From Microbacterium maritypicum (lineage in GTDB: Bacteria > Actinomycetota > Actinomycetes > Actinomycetales > Microbacteriaceae), in the NCBI RefSeq assembly GCF_008868125.1, contig NZ_WAAQ01000001.1, positions 124,001-188,000 on the forward strand: 64,000 bases of DNA, read 5' to 3'. The notes beneath the pieces are model-generated. The model worked only from the letters and a program-made list of their open reading frames with translations. It searched no databases and was not told the DNA's origin. The stretch's first letter is position 1. The number at the start of each line of letters is the position of its first letter. The translations under genes were made by a program, and so were the position numbers. Below, piece by piece: positions 25,000 through 34,629 of this stretch.

Positions 25000-25974
25000 A
25001 TGGCACTGACCATCCCCGTCCGGCGCGACCCCGCGAAGCGCGAGGGCACGAAGCGACGCACACGCGCAGGCATCGCCCTGTCCACCCCGACGGCCACCCT
25101 GTTCGTGCTGCCGGCCGCCGTGCTGTTCGCCGTGCTCATCCTCTATCCGATGCTCGCTGCGCTCAGCTATTCGTTCTTCGACTGGCAGGGCACGAAGCAG
25201 GGCGGTTTCGCAGGGGTCGCGAACTACATCACCCTCCTCACGAAGGAGCCCTACGCCTCCGAGCTGTGGAACGCCTTCGGGCACAACCTGCTGCTGTTCG
25301 CGGGTGCGCTGGTCTTCCAGAACTCGCTCGGCCTCGGTATCGCCACCCTGCTGCACCGCCGCAAGCGCACCAAGCGCTTCTTCCAGACGATCTTCGCGCT
25401 GCCCTACCTGGTGAGCCCCATGGTCATCGGCTACCTGTGGTCGCTCATGCTCTCGCCGCTGTTCGGCCCGGTGAATGCGATCCTCCGCGGTGTGGGCCTC
25501 GAGAGCCTCGCCCTTCCCTGGCTCGGCGACCCGCAGCTCGCGATCTGGGTGATCGTGCTCGTGAGCGCCTGGCAGTGGATCGGCTTCCCGATCCTGCTGT
25601 ACGGCGCCGCCCTCGGCGGGATCCCGGAGGAGATCGAAGAGGCCGCCTCGCTCGACGGGGCGACCGCGGCGAAGCGTTTCCGCTACATCACGCTGCCCAT
25701 GCTCACGCCCACGATCGGCATCATCACGGTGCTCACCTTCATCGGCAGCATGGAGGCGATGGCCATTCCATTCGCGCTCGCCGGCTCGAACGGGGCGCCC
25801 GCCGGGTCGACCGACGTCATGATGCTCCTCTTCTACCGGACCGCCTTCGAATCGGGGAACCCGAACTCGATCGGCGTCTCCTCCGCGCTCGCGACCGTCC
25901 TGTTCATCTTCATCATGGTGATCTCGGTCGTGATCACCTCGACGATGCGTCGCGCTGAACGAAAGCTGTTCTGA
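25000..25974 (+). CDS. Sugar ABC transporter permease 1
   Basis: A 324-residue CUT1 permease with a cytoplasmic basic N terminus and six predicted membrane helices. The EAA loop EEIEEAASLDGATAAKRF contacts the ATPase. It follows the hairpin and overlaps the second permease (TGATG). No ATPase gene is encoded here, so a shared MsiK-type ATPase elsewhere probably powers it, as is common in actinobacteria. Confidence 0.93.
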   Translation: MALTIPVRRDPAKREGTKRRTRAGIALSTPTATLFVLPAAVLFAVLILYPMLAALSYSFFDWQGTKQGGFAGVANYITLLTKEPYASELWNAFGHNLLLFAGALVFQNSLGLGIATLLHRRKRTKRFFQTIFALPYLVSPMVIGYLWSLMLSPLFGPVNAILRGVGLESLALPWLGDPQLAIWVIVLVSAWQWIGFPILLYGAALGGIPEEIEEAASLDGATAAKRFRYITLPMLTPTIGIITVLTFIGSMEAMAIPFALAGSNGAPAGSTDVMMLLFYRTAFESGNPNSIGVSSALATVLFIFIMVISVVITSTMRRAERKLF

Positions 25975-26891
25975 TGAGCACTGCCCTCGACACCCGTCCG
26001 GAGCCCACCACCGAAGCGATCGTCTCCGGTCGTTCCTCCGCCTCACGCCGCCGCTCCAGCCGTACCGCCGATGCCCCGTTCATCGGGCGGTTGTTCGCGA
26101 ACGTGTTCCTCTGGGGCTACGCGCTCGTCGCCATCGGCCCGCTGCTGCTGATGGTCAACAACTCGTTGCGCACACAGCAGCAGATCGCGACCGAGCCGCT
26201 CGGACTCCCGGTCCCGCCGACGTTCACGAGCTTCCAGAGCGCGTGGATCACCGCGTCGTTCGACACCTACTTCCTCAACTCGATCACCGTCACCGTCGGC
26301 TCGGTCATCGTCACGACCGTCGTCTCGGTGCTCGCCGCGTACGCGTTCGCGAGGGCTCGGGCGAAGTTCTTCCGTGGCATCGAGGCGGTCTTCCTGTCCG
26401 GGCTCATGCTGCCGGTGCACCTGGCGATCCTGCCGCTGTTCTACCTGCTCGACTCGCTCAAGATGACGAGCAACGTGTTCAGCCTGATCCTCGTCTACGG
26501 AGCCCTCGGCATTCCGTTCACGACGTTCGTGCTGACGGTCTTCTTCCGCGCGTTGCCGATCGAACTCGAAGAGGCGGCGCGCATCGACGGCGCCGGTCCG
26601 TTCCGCACCTTCGTGCAGATCCTGCTGCCGCTCGTGCGTCCGGCGCTCGCGACCGTGATCGTCTTCCGCTTCGTGCCGGTGTGGAACGACTTCTTCTACC
26701 CGCTGATCCTGCTGCGCGACCGGGACTCGTACACCCTTCCCGTCGGACTCACCCGCTTCTTCGGCGAGTACTCCACCGACTGGCCGCAGCTGTTCGCCGG
26801 GCTCACGATCGCGACGATCCCGCTCATCGTGCTGTTCCTGCTTGCGACCAAGCAGATCATCAACGGACTCACCTCCGGCATGAGCAAGTGA
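25974..26891 (+). CDS. Sugar ABC transporter permease 2
   Basis: A 305-residue CUT1 permease. It has a long charged N terminus (about 1-40), six membrane helices, and the EAA loop IELEEAARIDGAGPFRTFVQ. The ATG overlaps the stop of permease 1 by one base, so the two subunits are translationally coupled and form the heterodimeric channel. Confidence 0.93.
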   Translation: MSTALDTRPEPTTEAIVSGRSSASRRRSSRTADAPFIGRLFANVFLWGYALVAIGPLLLMVNNSLRTQQQIATEPLGLPVPPTFTSFQSAWITASFDTYFLNSITVTVGSVIVTTVVSVLAAYAFARARAKFFRGIEAVFLSGLMLPVHLAILPLFYLLDSLKMTSNVFSLILVYGALGIPFTTFVLTVFFRALPIELEEAARIDGAGPFRTFVQILLPLVRPALATVIVFRFVPVWNDFFYPLILLRDRDSYTLPVGLTRFFGEYSTDWPQLFAGLTIATIPLIVLFLLATKQIINGLTSGMSK

Positions 26892-26904
26892 CGGGAGAGC
26901 GGCC

Positions 26905-27888
26905 GTGGTGAACGGGGCGCCGGGGTCGGCGTGGGCCTCCCTGCGCACGACGCCGGGGCGGGGAGTCGACGAGCTGCTGATCCTCGGCACCGCGGCCCAC
27001 GACGATCGGACGCCTCTGAACGAGCGGCACCTGTTCGATCTCGCGTCGCTCACGAAGGTCTTCACCGCAGTCGCCGCACTGCGGCTCGTCGACCAGGGCA
27101 GGGTCGACCCCGACGCGCCCGTCGCGCCGGTCCTGGATGCCGGTTCGGGTGAGGGCGCTGGACGCATCACCCTCCGCCACCTCCTCACGCACAGCTCAGG
27201 GCTGCCGGCCGAGGGACGCGAGTGGCGGGACGGGATCCGCGGCGATGAGTTGCGCGCGCGGGTGCTGCAGCGACCGCTCGGATATGAACCCGGTGGTGGT
27301 CACCTCTACTCCGACGTCGGGTTCATCGCCGCAGGGGAGTACCTGGAGCGCGTAGAGGGGAGACCCCTCGCCGAGCTGTGGGCGGAGGTGGCGACGGCCA
27401 TCGGCGCGGGGTCGCTGACATCGTCGCCCGATCCGCGCGAGGCCGTGGCGACGGAGGATCAGCCGCACCGCGGTCCGGTGCGCGGAGACGTGCATGACGA
27501 GCTGGCGCACGCGCTCGAACGCCCGGCGGGTCACGCCGGGCTGTTCGGGTCGGTGCACGACGTCGCCGCATTGGCGCGGATGATCCGTGAGGACGGGCAG
27601 GGGCCGCGGGAGCGCGTGCTGTCCACGGACTCCACGCGCGCACTCCGCGTGCCGACCGTGCGTGCCGATGCCGGTTACGGCCAGGCGATCGGGTTGCGGG
27701 TACGGGACGAGTCGTGGATGTCCGGCATCGACGCGGTGGGGCATACCGGATTCACGGGCACATGCTTCGCCGTCCACACCGGTTCCGGCGGCTTCGGTGT
27801 GCTGCTCGTCAACCGCGTGCATCCATCGCGTGAAGACGCCGACATCGCCGCCGTCCGTCGCGCCTTCCTCGCACCGCTCGCGTCCTGA
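26905..27888 (+). CDS. Beta-lactamase-family serine hydrolase, AmiE-like
   Basis: A 327-residue class C beta-lactamase-fold enzyme. The nucleophile motif is SLTK (Ser48, Lys51), the second motif is YSD at about 135-137 (where YxN is usual), and HTGFTG near residue 285 matches the KTG position. It has no signal peptide, so it acts in the cytoplasm. In B. subtilis the muropeptide-recycling locus pairs namZ and murR with amiE, a beta-lactamase-fold amidase that removes the peptide from N-acetylmuramic acid. The same combination here supports that role. The start is GTG 26905 or 26908, with GGGAGAG upstream. Confidence 0.82.
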   Translation: MVNGAPGSAWASLRTTPGRGVDELLILGTAAHDDRTPLNERHLFDLASLTKVFTAVAALRLVDQGRVDPDAPVAPVLDAGSGEGAGRITLRHLLTHSSGLPAEGREWRDGIRGDELRARVLQRPLGYEPGGGHLYSDVGFIAAGEYLERVEGRPLAELWAEVATAIGAGSLTSSPDPREAVATEDQPHRGPVRGDVHDELAHALERPAGHAGLFGSVHDVAALARMIREDGQGPRERVLSTDSTRALRVPTVRADAGYGQAIGLRVRDESWMSGIDAVGHTGFTGTCFAVHTGSGGFGVLLVNRVHPSREDADIAAVRRAFLAPLAS

Positions 27889-27891
27889 ACC

Positions 27892-28788
27892 TCAGTCCGT
27901 GCGCAGTGGACGCAGCGTGCGCGCGTAGTCCTCCTTCAGCACGGCGAGGTGCAGCCAGGCCTCGATGCGCGTCACCCCCGGCAGCGCGCGCAGCCGCTCG
28001 AGGCTGGCGTACAGCGCCCCCGCCGAGGGCTCGACCAGCGTGGCCACGGCGTCGAACCGGCCGAGCGTGCGGGCGGCGAAGTCCACACCGCGCCCCCTTC
28101 GCAGTTCGTCGATCACGGCCTCGTCGTCGTCGCCGAGCGTCATGCCCACCCCCATCGACAGCTGCCGGTGGGCGAGCCCGCGCGCCTCGACCGCGCTGAT
28201 CTTGATCACCCCGGCGTCGATCAGCCGCTGCACCCTGGTCGCGACGGCCGAGGGCGACAGGCGCACCTCCTCGCCGAGCGCGCGGAAGCTCTTGCGTCCG
28301 TCGGCCTGCAGCTGTTCGATCAGCGCCTCATCGATCGTGTCGAGGGTGACACCGCCGTGGTACTCCGAGACGAAGAAGCCCTTGATCACGGTCGAGTAGA
28401 TGATCGTGCTGATGTCGAGCACGCCGTCGATCGCACGGATCAGGGCCAGCAGGTCGTGCAGCTCCGACATCGAGCCCACGCGCACCTCGGTGACCACGTC
28501 GTGCGCCCCGCCGACGGCCGACACCAGCACGGTCTCGCTCATGTCGCGCAGGTGCTCTGCTACGAGCTCGACCGAGCCGTCGGTGCGGATGGAGACGTGG
28601 GCGAGCACGTGCTGACCGAGAAAGACCGGGTCGACGGCGGCGACGACCCGCACCGTGCGGTCGGCGAGCATCGTGCGCAGCCGCGCGGCGACGGCGGCCC
28701 GAGACTGCCCGAGTCGCTGTGCCAGCGAGAGGATGCTGGCGCGACCGTCTTCCTGCAGCGCACGGATGAGTTCGGCGTCGAAATCCAT
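27892..28788 (-). CDS. Lrp/AsnC-family regulator with two modules
   Basis: A 298-residue regulator made of two Lrp/AsnC modules. Residues about 1-60 and 150-210 are each AsnC-type helix-turn-helix units (LIRALQEDGRASILSLAQRL and LIEQLQADGRKSFRALGEEV), and each is followed by a RAM-type ligand-binding part. Usual Lrp proteins are half this length. It is divergent from the MFS-amidohydrolase-ThDP-ureohydrolase operon, whose expression it probably controls in response to an amino acid or derivative. It is convergent with the AmiE-like gene, three bases apart. Confidence 0.9.
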   Translation of the reverse strand: MDFDAELIRALQEDGRASILSLAQRLGQSRAAVAARLRTMLADRTVRVVAAVDPVFLGQHVLAHVSIRTDGSVELVAEHLRDMSETVLVSAVGGAHDVVTEVRVGSMSELHDLLALIRAIDGVLDISTIIYSTVIKGFFVSEYHGGVTLDTIDEALIEQLQADGRKSFRALGEEVRLSPSAVATRVQRLIDAGVIKISAVEARGLAHRQLSMGVGMTLGDDDEAVIDELRRGRGVDFAARTLGRFDAVATLVEPSAGALYASLERLRALPGVTRIEAWLHLAVLKEDYARTLRPLRTD

Positions 28789-28876
28789 GGTTCCGCTCGA
28801 TTCGGTCAGTTTCCCGCGATCGCACGCTTCGTGGTGCGTAAAGCCAGTGTAGGAGCCTTCTCAGCGACCGGGTAGG

Positions 28877-28897
28877 CGCGCATTGCACGAATGCGCG
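28877..28897. promoter_or_regulatory. Lrp-type operator in the divergent region
   Basis: A perfect dyad CGCGCATT-gcacg-AATGCGCG lies between the Lrp gene and the MFS operon, close to an AT-rich ATCATATATTC that may be the -10 region. It is the best candidate site for the adjacent regulator. Confidence 0.6.
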
Positions 28898-29010
28898 ATC
28901 ATATATTCAGTGAATCCGCGTTATCACTGGAGTTCTGTGCTTGCTGGCCGGGCCGCACGTCCGTAGCATCCTTCGCTATCCGACATCTTCCGCAAAGGAG
29001 CGGGCACCCC

Positions 29011-30348
29011 ATGACCACTACCCCCACCAGCGGCACCCACAGCCGGGCGCGACGCGCCGGCATCGCCGCCTTCGTCGGTACCACCATCGAGTGGTACGAC
29101 TTCTACGTCTACGCGACCGCCGCGGCGCTCGTCTTCGGTCCGCTGTTCTTCCCGAGCGGCGACCGGCTGGCCGAGACCGCAGCGGCCTTCGCGACCTTCG
29201 CCGTCGCCTTCCTCGTCCGCCCGCTGGGTGGCATCATCTTCGGCCACATCGGCGACAAGCTCGGTCGGCGCACGTCGCTGGTCATCACGCTGGTGATGAT
29301 GGGCGCGGCCACGGTTCTCGTCGGCTGCCTGCCGACCTACGAGAACATCGGCATCCTCGCCCCGATCCTGCTGATCCTGCTCCGTGCGGTGCAGGGGCTC
29401 GCCGTCGGCGGCGAGTGGGGCGGTGCGGTGCTCATGAGCGTCGAGCACGCCCCCGAGAAGTCCAAGACCTTCTACGGCGGCTTCACGCAGCTCGGCAACC
29501 CGGCCGGCGCGCTGCTCGCCTCTGGCATCTTCGCGATCATGACCCGCATGGGCGACGACTTCATCATCAACGGCGGCTGGCGCATCCCGTTCCTGCTGTC
29601 GATCGTGCTGGTCGGCGTCGGCTTCTGGGTGCGTTACCGCGTCGAGGAGACCCCTGTCTTCGAGGCGAAGGTCGAGGGGCGCAAGCAGTCGATGCCGTTG
29701 GCCTTCGCGCTGCGCACCAACTGGCGTCCGATCCTCCTCGGCATCGGCATCCTGCCCATCTCGACCGGCGGCTACTACCTGGCCACCACCTTCGCCACGG
29801 CGTACGCCACCGGTGACACGGTCGCCATCAGCGAGCAGGTGATCCTGGACGCCATGACGATCGCCTCCTTCGTGGAGTTCGTGGTGACCCTCCCCGTCGC
29901 CTGGCTGGGCGACAAGTGGGGCCGCAAGAACGTCATGTACATCGGTCTGATCACCTCGGTGCTGACCTTCGTGCCGTTCCTGCTGATCCTGCCGGGGCGC
30001 GTGGAACCGCTCATCTTCCTGTTCGCCTCGCTGGTGCGCATCGCGATGAGCGCGACGTACGCGCCGATCGCTGCTCTGCTCTCGCAGATGTTCCGCCCGC
30101 AGGCCCGCTACACCTCGATCGCGCTGTCCTACGGCGTCGGCGCGGCGGTCTGGGCCGGCTTCTCGCCCTGGTTCGCGACGCAGCTCATCGCCTGGACCGG
30201 AAGCATCTGGTCGGTGATCGCGATGTTCATCGGCATGGCCGTCATCGCCGGCATCTGCACGCGCCTCGCACCGCAGCACTCCGACGAGGCCCCCGTCACC
30301 GCCTCCTTCACCGCCCGCACCGACACGACCGCGAACAGGCTGCCATGA
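29011..30348 (+). CDS. MFS transporter of the metabolite:H+ symporter (MHS) type
   Basis: A 445-residue transporter with twelve membrane helices. The first loop FVGTTIEWYDFYVYATAAAL and GDKLGRRTSLVITL plus GLAVGGEWGGAVL are signatures of MHS carriers for carboxylates and small cations. AAAGGAG precedes the ATG at 29011; the longer frame upstream lacks coding character. It is first in the operon, and its stop overlaps the amidohydrolase start (ATGA). It would import the substrate handled by the downstream enzymes. Confidence 0.92.
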   Translation: MTTTPTSGTHSRARRAGIAAFVGTTIEWYDFYVYATAAALVFGPLFFPSGDRLAETAAAFATFAVAFLVRPLGGIIFGHIGDKLGRRTSLVITLVMMGAATVLVGCLPTYENIGILAPILLILLRAVQGLAVGGEWGGAVLMSVEHAPEKSKTFYGGFTQLGNPAGALLASGIFAIMTRMGDDFIINGGWRIPFLLSIVLVGVGFWVRYRVEETPVFEAKVEGRKQSMPLAFALRTNWRPILLGIGILPISTGGYYLATTFATAYATGDTVAISEQVILDAMTIASFVEFVVTLPVAWLGDKWGRKNVMYIGLITSVLTFVPFLLILPGRVEPLIFLFASLVRIAMSATYAPIAALLSQMFRPQARYTSIALSYGVGAAVWAGFSPWFATQLIAWTGSIWSVIAMFIGMAVIAGICTRLAPQHSDEAPVTASFTARTDTTANRLP

Positions 30349-32012
30349 GAAAGCTCACCCCCTTCGACCGCTCGGCCCAGACGGCACCCGTCCTTCTGAC
30401 CGCGCACACGATCCACACGGCGGATGCCGCCGCTACGACGGCCACGGCGATGCTGACCGACCGTGGGCGGATCCTCGCGATCGGCACCCCCGCCGAGTGC
30501 GAGGCGGCGGCCGAACGGGGTGGGCTCTCTCCGGAGCGCATCGACCTCGGCGACGCCGTCGTCGTCCCGGGCTTCGTCGACGCCCATGCGCATCCGCTCA
30601 TGTTCGGGCAGATGATGAGCTGGGTCGACTGCGGGCCGGAGAAGGCCGGGAGCATCCCCGAGATCGTGGCCCTGCTGAAGGCGGCGGCCGCCGCCCTCCC
30701 TGAGGGGCGCCCCGTGCGCGGCTACGGCTACGAACAGCGCAACCTCGCCGAGAAGCGGCACCCCACCCGTTTCGAGCTCGACGAGGTCGCGGCCGATCGC
30801 GAGGTGTACCTCATGAACGCGTCGGGTCACGGCGGCGTCGTGAACTCGCACACCCTCACCGTCAACGGCGTCGATCGGGACACCCCGAACCCCGACGGCG
30901 GCGAGTTCTTCCGCGACGCGGAGGGCGAGCTGACCGGAGAGCTCTCGGATGCCGCGTGCAACATCCTCACGGGTGTGCACGGCGTGAAGATCGGTCACCA
31001 CGGTCCGAACTTCCACTTGGCCGATGAGCCGGAGGAGCACCTGCGCCAGCTGGATGCGGCGACGCAGCGCTTCCTCGCAGGCGGGGTCACCTCGATCGGC
31101 GACGCCCAGGTCACGCGTCGGGAGTTCGACATGTACCTGCGCCTGGCCGAGGCCGGACGCCTGGAACTGCGCGTGTCGATGTACCTGCTCTCGCACCTGC
31201 TCGACGAGGCCCTCGAGATGGGACTCGTCGGCCAGTTCGGCAACGCCCACCTGAGCTTCGCGGGCATCAAGTTCTACGCCGACGGCACGCTCGGCGGCTG
31301 GACCGCGTACTTCCCCGACGGCTACGTGGGCGACCCGTGCCGCACCGGCCAGCTGTACCACGAGCCCGCGGAGTACGCCGGCCTCATCCGCAAGGCGCAC
31401 GCCGCCGGTCTCCAGACCGCCACGCACGCGCAGTCGCCCACCGCGATCGAGATGGTCGTGTCGGCGATCGAGGCCGCGCTCGCCGAGCATCCGGATGCGG
31501 ACGCCCGGCACCGCATCGAGCACTGCGGGCTGCCGACCCCCGAGCAGATCGGGCGGATGGCCGCCTCGGGCATCCGCCCGGTCAACCAGACCCAGCACTA
31601 CTTCAACTGGGGCGAGGGCGTCGAGGAGGCCATCGGCACTCCGGGCGAGCGCTTCAACCCGCTGGGCGAGTTCGAGCGTGCGGGCGTGCCCTTCACGATC
31701 TCCTCCGACGCGCCGGTCGCCGAGCCCATCCCGCTCGAGGCCATCCAGACCGCCGTCACCCGCGTCACCCGCCGCGGGCACAAGCTCGGCCCCGACGATC
31801 TGCGCGTCTCCGCGCTCGCAGCCCTGCGCGCCCACACGATCGAGGGCGCCGTGTCGATCGGGCGCGAAGACGACCTGGGCTCGCTCGAGGTCGGCAAGTA
31901 CGCCGACTTCGCGGTGCTCTCCGGCGACCCGCTGGCTGTTCCCGCCGAGGAGATCTCGGCGATCACGGTGCGCGAGACCTGGGTCGACGGCGTTCGCCGT
32001 CACCGGGTGTGA
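30345..32012 (+). CDS. YtcJ-like metal-dependent amidohydrolase
   Basis: A 555-residue amidohydrolase-superfamily enzyme. The metal motif is PGFVDAHAHPLMFG. Other features are GGVTSIGDA and ADGTLGGWTAYF, THAQSPTAIEMVV with RIEHCGLPTPEQI, SSDAPVAEPIPLEAI, and the closing GSLEVGKYADFAVLSGDPL. This is the YtcJ/DUF of the amidohydrolase 3 group, which removes amide or formyl groups from various substrates. It is the second gene of the Lrp-controlled operon and overlaps the MFS gene. The true substrate is unknown. Confidence 0.9.
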   Translation: MRKLTPFDRSAQTAPVLLTAHTIHTADAAATTATAMLTDRGRILAIGTPAECEAAAERGGLSPERIDLGDAVVVPGFVDAHAHPLMFGQMMSWVDCGPEKAGSIPEIVALLKAAAAALPEGRPVRGYGYEQRNLAEKRHPTRFELDEVAADREVYLMNASGHGGVVNSHTLTVNGVDRDTPNPDGGEFFRDAEGELTGELSDAACNILTGVHGVKIGHHGPNFHLADEPEEHLRQLDAATQRFLAGGVTSIGDAQVTRREFDMYLRLAEAGRLELRVSMYLLSHLLDEALEMGLVGQFGNAHLSFAGIKFYADGTLGGWTAYFPDGYVGDPCRTGQLYHEPAEYAGLIRKAHAAGLQTATHAQSPTAIEMVVSAIEAALAEHPDADARHRIEHCGLPTPEQIGRMAASGIRPVNQTQHYFNWGEGVEEAIGTPGERFNPLGEFERAGVPFTISSDAPVAEPIPLEAIQTAVTRVTRRGHKLGPDDLRVSALAALRAHTIEGAVSIGREDDLGSLEVGKYADFAVLSGDPLAVPAEEISAITVRETWVDGVRRHRV

Positions 32013-32022
32013 GGATGATCCG

Positions 32023-33624
32023 ATGAACTCCGAGCAGTACACCGACACCGCCGGCCGCGCGGTGCTGGAGACGATCCGCGCCTACGGCGTGACCGCGATC
32101 TTCGGCATTCCCGGCACCCACAACCTCGAGCTCTACCGGCCGCTCGCCGACCTCGGCATCCGCGCGGTGACGAACCGCCACGAGCAGGGATCCGGCTACG
32201 GTGCCGACGGCTGGGCGCAGCAGACGGGTCTCCCCGGCGTCGTCATCACGACCTCAGGCCCCGGTCTGCAGAACGCGATGAGCGCGATCGGCACGGCGTT
32301 CTGCGAGTCGCGACCGCTCATCGTCCTCTCGCCCGGTGTGCCGCTCGGCGCGGAGTTCGCCGACGTGGGCACGCTGCACGAGACGAAGGATGCCACGGCC
32401 ATGGTCGGCGCGATCGCCGAGTGGTCGCGCCGCGTGACCAGCGCCGCCGAGGCGGTCGATGCCGTGCACGATGCGTTCGCCCTGTTCCGCACCGGTCGCC
32501 CTCGTCCCGTGCACATCGAGATCCCCCTCGACGTGCTGGAGGCGCCGGCCGGGGTTCCCGCCGAGGCGCGGCGGCCGCGTCCGGTCCCCGCGCGGATCTC
32601 CGGCGATCCGCAGGCGCTGGCCGAGGCCGCACGCCTGTTGGCCGGAGCGAAGACCCCGGTGATCGTGGCGGGTGGCGGAGCGGTGGATGCCGCGCACGAG
32701 GTCACGGTCGTCGCCGAGCGCCTCGGCGCGCCGGTGCTGACGACCCTGAACGGCAAGGGCGTGGTGGATGAGCGGCATCCGCTCGCGCTCGGCTCGAACC
32801 TGCGTCTCGCCGCGGCGCGCACGGTCGCAGAGGACGCGGACGTGCTGCTCGTGGTCGGCTCGAAGCTCGGTGAGGCCGAGCTCTGGGCACCGCGACTCGA
32901 GGCGCGAGGATCCGTGATCCGCATCGACATCTCGCCGGCGCAGCGCGACAAGAACCTCGCAGCGACGGTCGGGATCGCCGGCGACGCGGCCGCGGTTCTG
33001 GAAGCGCTGCTCGCGCTCCTCCCCGCAGAGACCCGCCCGCCGCGTGAGCTGACCGCAGAACGCGCCGCGATCGCCGCCGAGATGCGGGAGACCGCCCCCG
33101 AGACGGTCGCGCTGGCCGAGATCATCGCCGACGCCCTGCCCGACGACGCGATCGTCGCCGGCGACTCGTCCCAGATCGTCTACATGGCGCTGGGCAGCGT
33201 GCTGGCGTCGGCGCATCCGCACTCCCTGCTCTACACCCCCACCTACGCGACCCTCGGCTACGGCCTGCCCGCGGCGATCGGCGCACGGGTCGCGCAGACC
33301 GAGCATCCGGTCGTGACCGTGATCGGCGACGGCGCGCTGATGTTCTGCGTGAACGAGCTGGTCACGGCGATCGAGCAGCGTCTCGACCTCACGATCGTGT
33401 GCGTCGACAACGGCGGCTACGCCGAGATCCGGCAGAACGAGCTCGACAGGGGGATGACCCCGATCGGCGTCGACCTGGTGCAGCCCGACTGGGCGGCCCT
33501 CGCCACGGCCTTCGGCGCGACCGGGCGGCGGGTGGAGAACCGCGATGACATCGCCTCCAGCATCCGCGCCGCGATCGCCGACGGGGGAGTGCAGCTGGTG
33601 CACCTCCCGCAGAACGCCCTCTGA
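32023..33624 (+). CDS. ThDP-dependent 2-oxo acid decarboxylase-like enzyme
   Basis: A 533-residue acetolactate-synthase-like enzyme. It has the N-terminal ThDP Pyr domain (AYGVTAIFGIPGTHNLEL and the catalytic Glu in NRHEQGSGYGADG), a middle domain, and a C-terminal ThDP motif (GDGALMFCVNELV to VDNGGYAEI). The close neighbourhood of an agmatinase-family ureohydrolase fits a 5-guanidino-2-oxopentanoate decarboxylase, the AruI step of the arginine transaminase route, but acetolactate-synthase-like alternatives cannot be excluded. The ATG at 32023 is 10 bases beyond the amidohydrolase stop. Confidence 0.8.
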   Translation: MNSEQYTDTAGRAVLETIRAYGVTAIFGIPGTHNLELYRPLADLGIRAVTNRHEQGSGYGADGWAQQTGLPGVVITTSGPGLQNAMSAIGTAFCESRPLIVLSPGVPLGAEFADVGTLHETKDATAMVGAIAEWSRRVTSAAEAVDAVHDAFALFRTGRPRPVHIEIPLDVLEAPAGVPAEARRPRPVPARISGDPQALAEAARLLAGAKTPVIVAGGGAVDAAHEVTVVAERLGAPVLTTLNGKGVVDERHPLALGSNLRLAAARTVAEDADVLLVVGSKLGEAELWAPRLEARGSVIRIDISPAQRDKNLAATVGIAGDAAAVLEALLALLPAETRPPRELTAERAAIAAEMRETAPETVALAEIIADALPDDAIVAGDSSQIVYMALGSVLASAHPHSLLYTPTYATLGYGLPAAIGARVAQTEHPVVTVIGDGALMFCVNELVTAIEQRLDLTIVCVDNGGYAEIRQNELDRGMTPIGVDLVQPDWAALATAFGATGRRVENRDDIASSIRAAIADGGVQLVHLPQNAL

Positions 33625-33672
33625 CCTCCAGCCGCTGGAACTCTCCCTCACCCCGACGAACAGGAACGAGCA

Positions 33673-34629
33673 ATGACCGAGAACGTGGGCCCCATCGACG
33701 CGTCCGTGAACCCCCGCTACTCCGGCATCGCCACCTTCGCGCGCCTGCCGCGGATCGAAGACGTGCCGCGCGCCGACATCGCCGTCGTCGGCATCCCCTT
33801 CGACTCCGGCGTGAGCTACCGGCCGGGCACGCGGTTCGGTCCGTCGCATGTGCGCGAGTCGTCGCGACTGCTGCGCCCGTACAACCCTGCGCAGGACGTG
33901 TCGCCGTTCGCGATCGCGCAGGTGGTGGATGCCGGTGACATCCCGGTCAACCCGTTCGACCTCACCGAGGCCGTGAGCGAGGTCGAGCGCGCGGCACTGG
34001 CCCTCGGCGAGCAGGTGCAGCGCATCGTCACGATCGGTGGCGACCACACCGTCGCGCTGCCGCTGCTGCGGGCTGTCGCCGCGAAGCACGGCCCGGTCGC
34101 TGTGCTGCACTTCGACGCCCACCTCGACACGTGGGACACCTACTTCGGGGCGCCCATCACGCACGGCACACCCTTCCGTCGCGCGAGCGAGGAGGGGCTG
34201 ATCGACCTCACCGCGAGCTGCCACGTCGGCACCCGCGGACCCCTGTACTCGAAGCAGGATCTCGAAGACGACGAGCGCCTCGGCTTCTCCATCGTGTCGA
34301 GCGAGTACATCGAGGAGCACGGCGTCGAGGCCGGTATCGCCCGCATCCTGCAGCGCATCGGCGACAAGCCGCTGTACGTGTCGATCGACATCGACGTGCT
34401 CGACCCCGCCCACGCGCCCGGCACCGGCACACCCGAAGCGGGCGGGCTGACCAGCCGCGAACTGCTGCGCATCCTGCGCGCCCTGTCCTCGCAGAACATC
34501 GTCGGCGCGGATGTGGTCGAGGTCTCGCCCGCCTACGACCACGCGCAGATGACCGGCATCGCCGCGAGCCACGTGGTCTACGAGCTCGTGTGCCTGCTGG
34601 CAGCCCGCGTGGGGTCTGACTCTCAGTAA
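33673..34629 (+). CDS. Ureohydrolase (agmatinase or guanidinobutyrase family)
   Basis: A 318-residue binuclear manganese ureohydrolase that would release urea from a guanidino compound. The metal ligands are in [18 protein letters not shown] and [19 protein letters not shown]. Length is typical. It is last in the MFS-amidohydrolase-ThDP operon, and its 3' end overlaps the convergent RIO kinase gene by 7 bases. If the ThDP enzyme is AruI-like, the product 4-guanidinobutyrate (after aldehyde oxidation) would be its substrate; agmatine is the other option. Confidence 0.9.
   Translation: MTENVGPIDASVNPRYSGIATFARLPRIEDVPRADIAVVGIPFDSGVSYRPGTRFGPSHVRESSRLLRPYNPAQDVSPFAIAQVVDAGDIPVNPFDLTEAVSEVERAALALGEQVQRIVTIGGDHTVALPLLRAVAAKHGPVAVLHFDAHLDTWDTYFGAPITHGTPFRRASEEGLIDLTASCHVGTRGPLYSKQDLEDDERLGFSIVSSEYIEEHGVEAGIARILQRIGDKPLYVSIDIDVLDPAHAPGTGTPEAGGLTSRELLRILRALSSQNIVGADVVEVSPAYDHAQMTGIAASHVVYELVCLLAARVGSDSQ

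Noticed and set aside
32023..34629. Clavulanate-like pair (carboxyethylarginine synthase and amidinohydrolase)
   Set aside because: The ThDP-ureohydrolase pairing recalls it, but there is no beta-lactam synthetase or oxygenase nearby; catabolism is the simpler reading.
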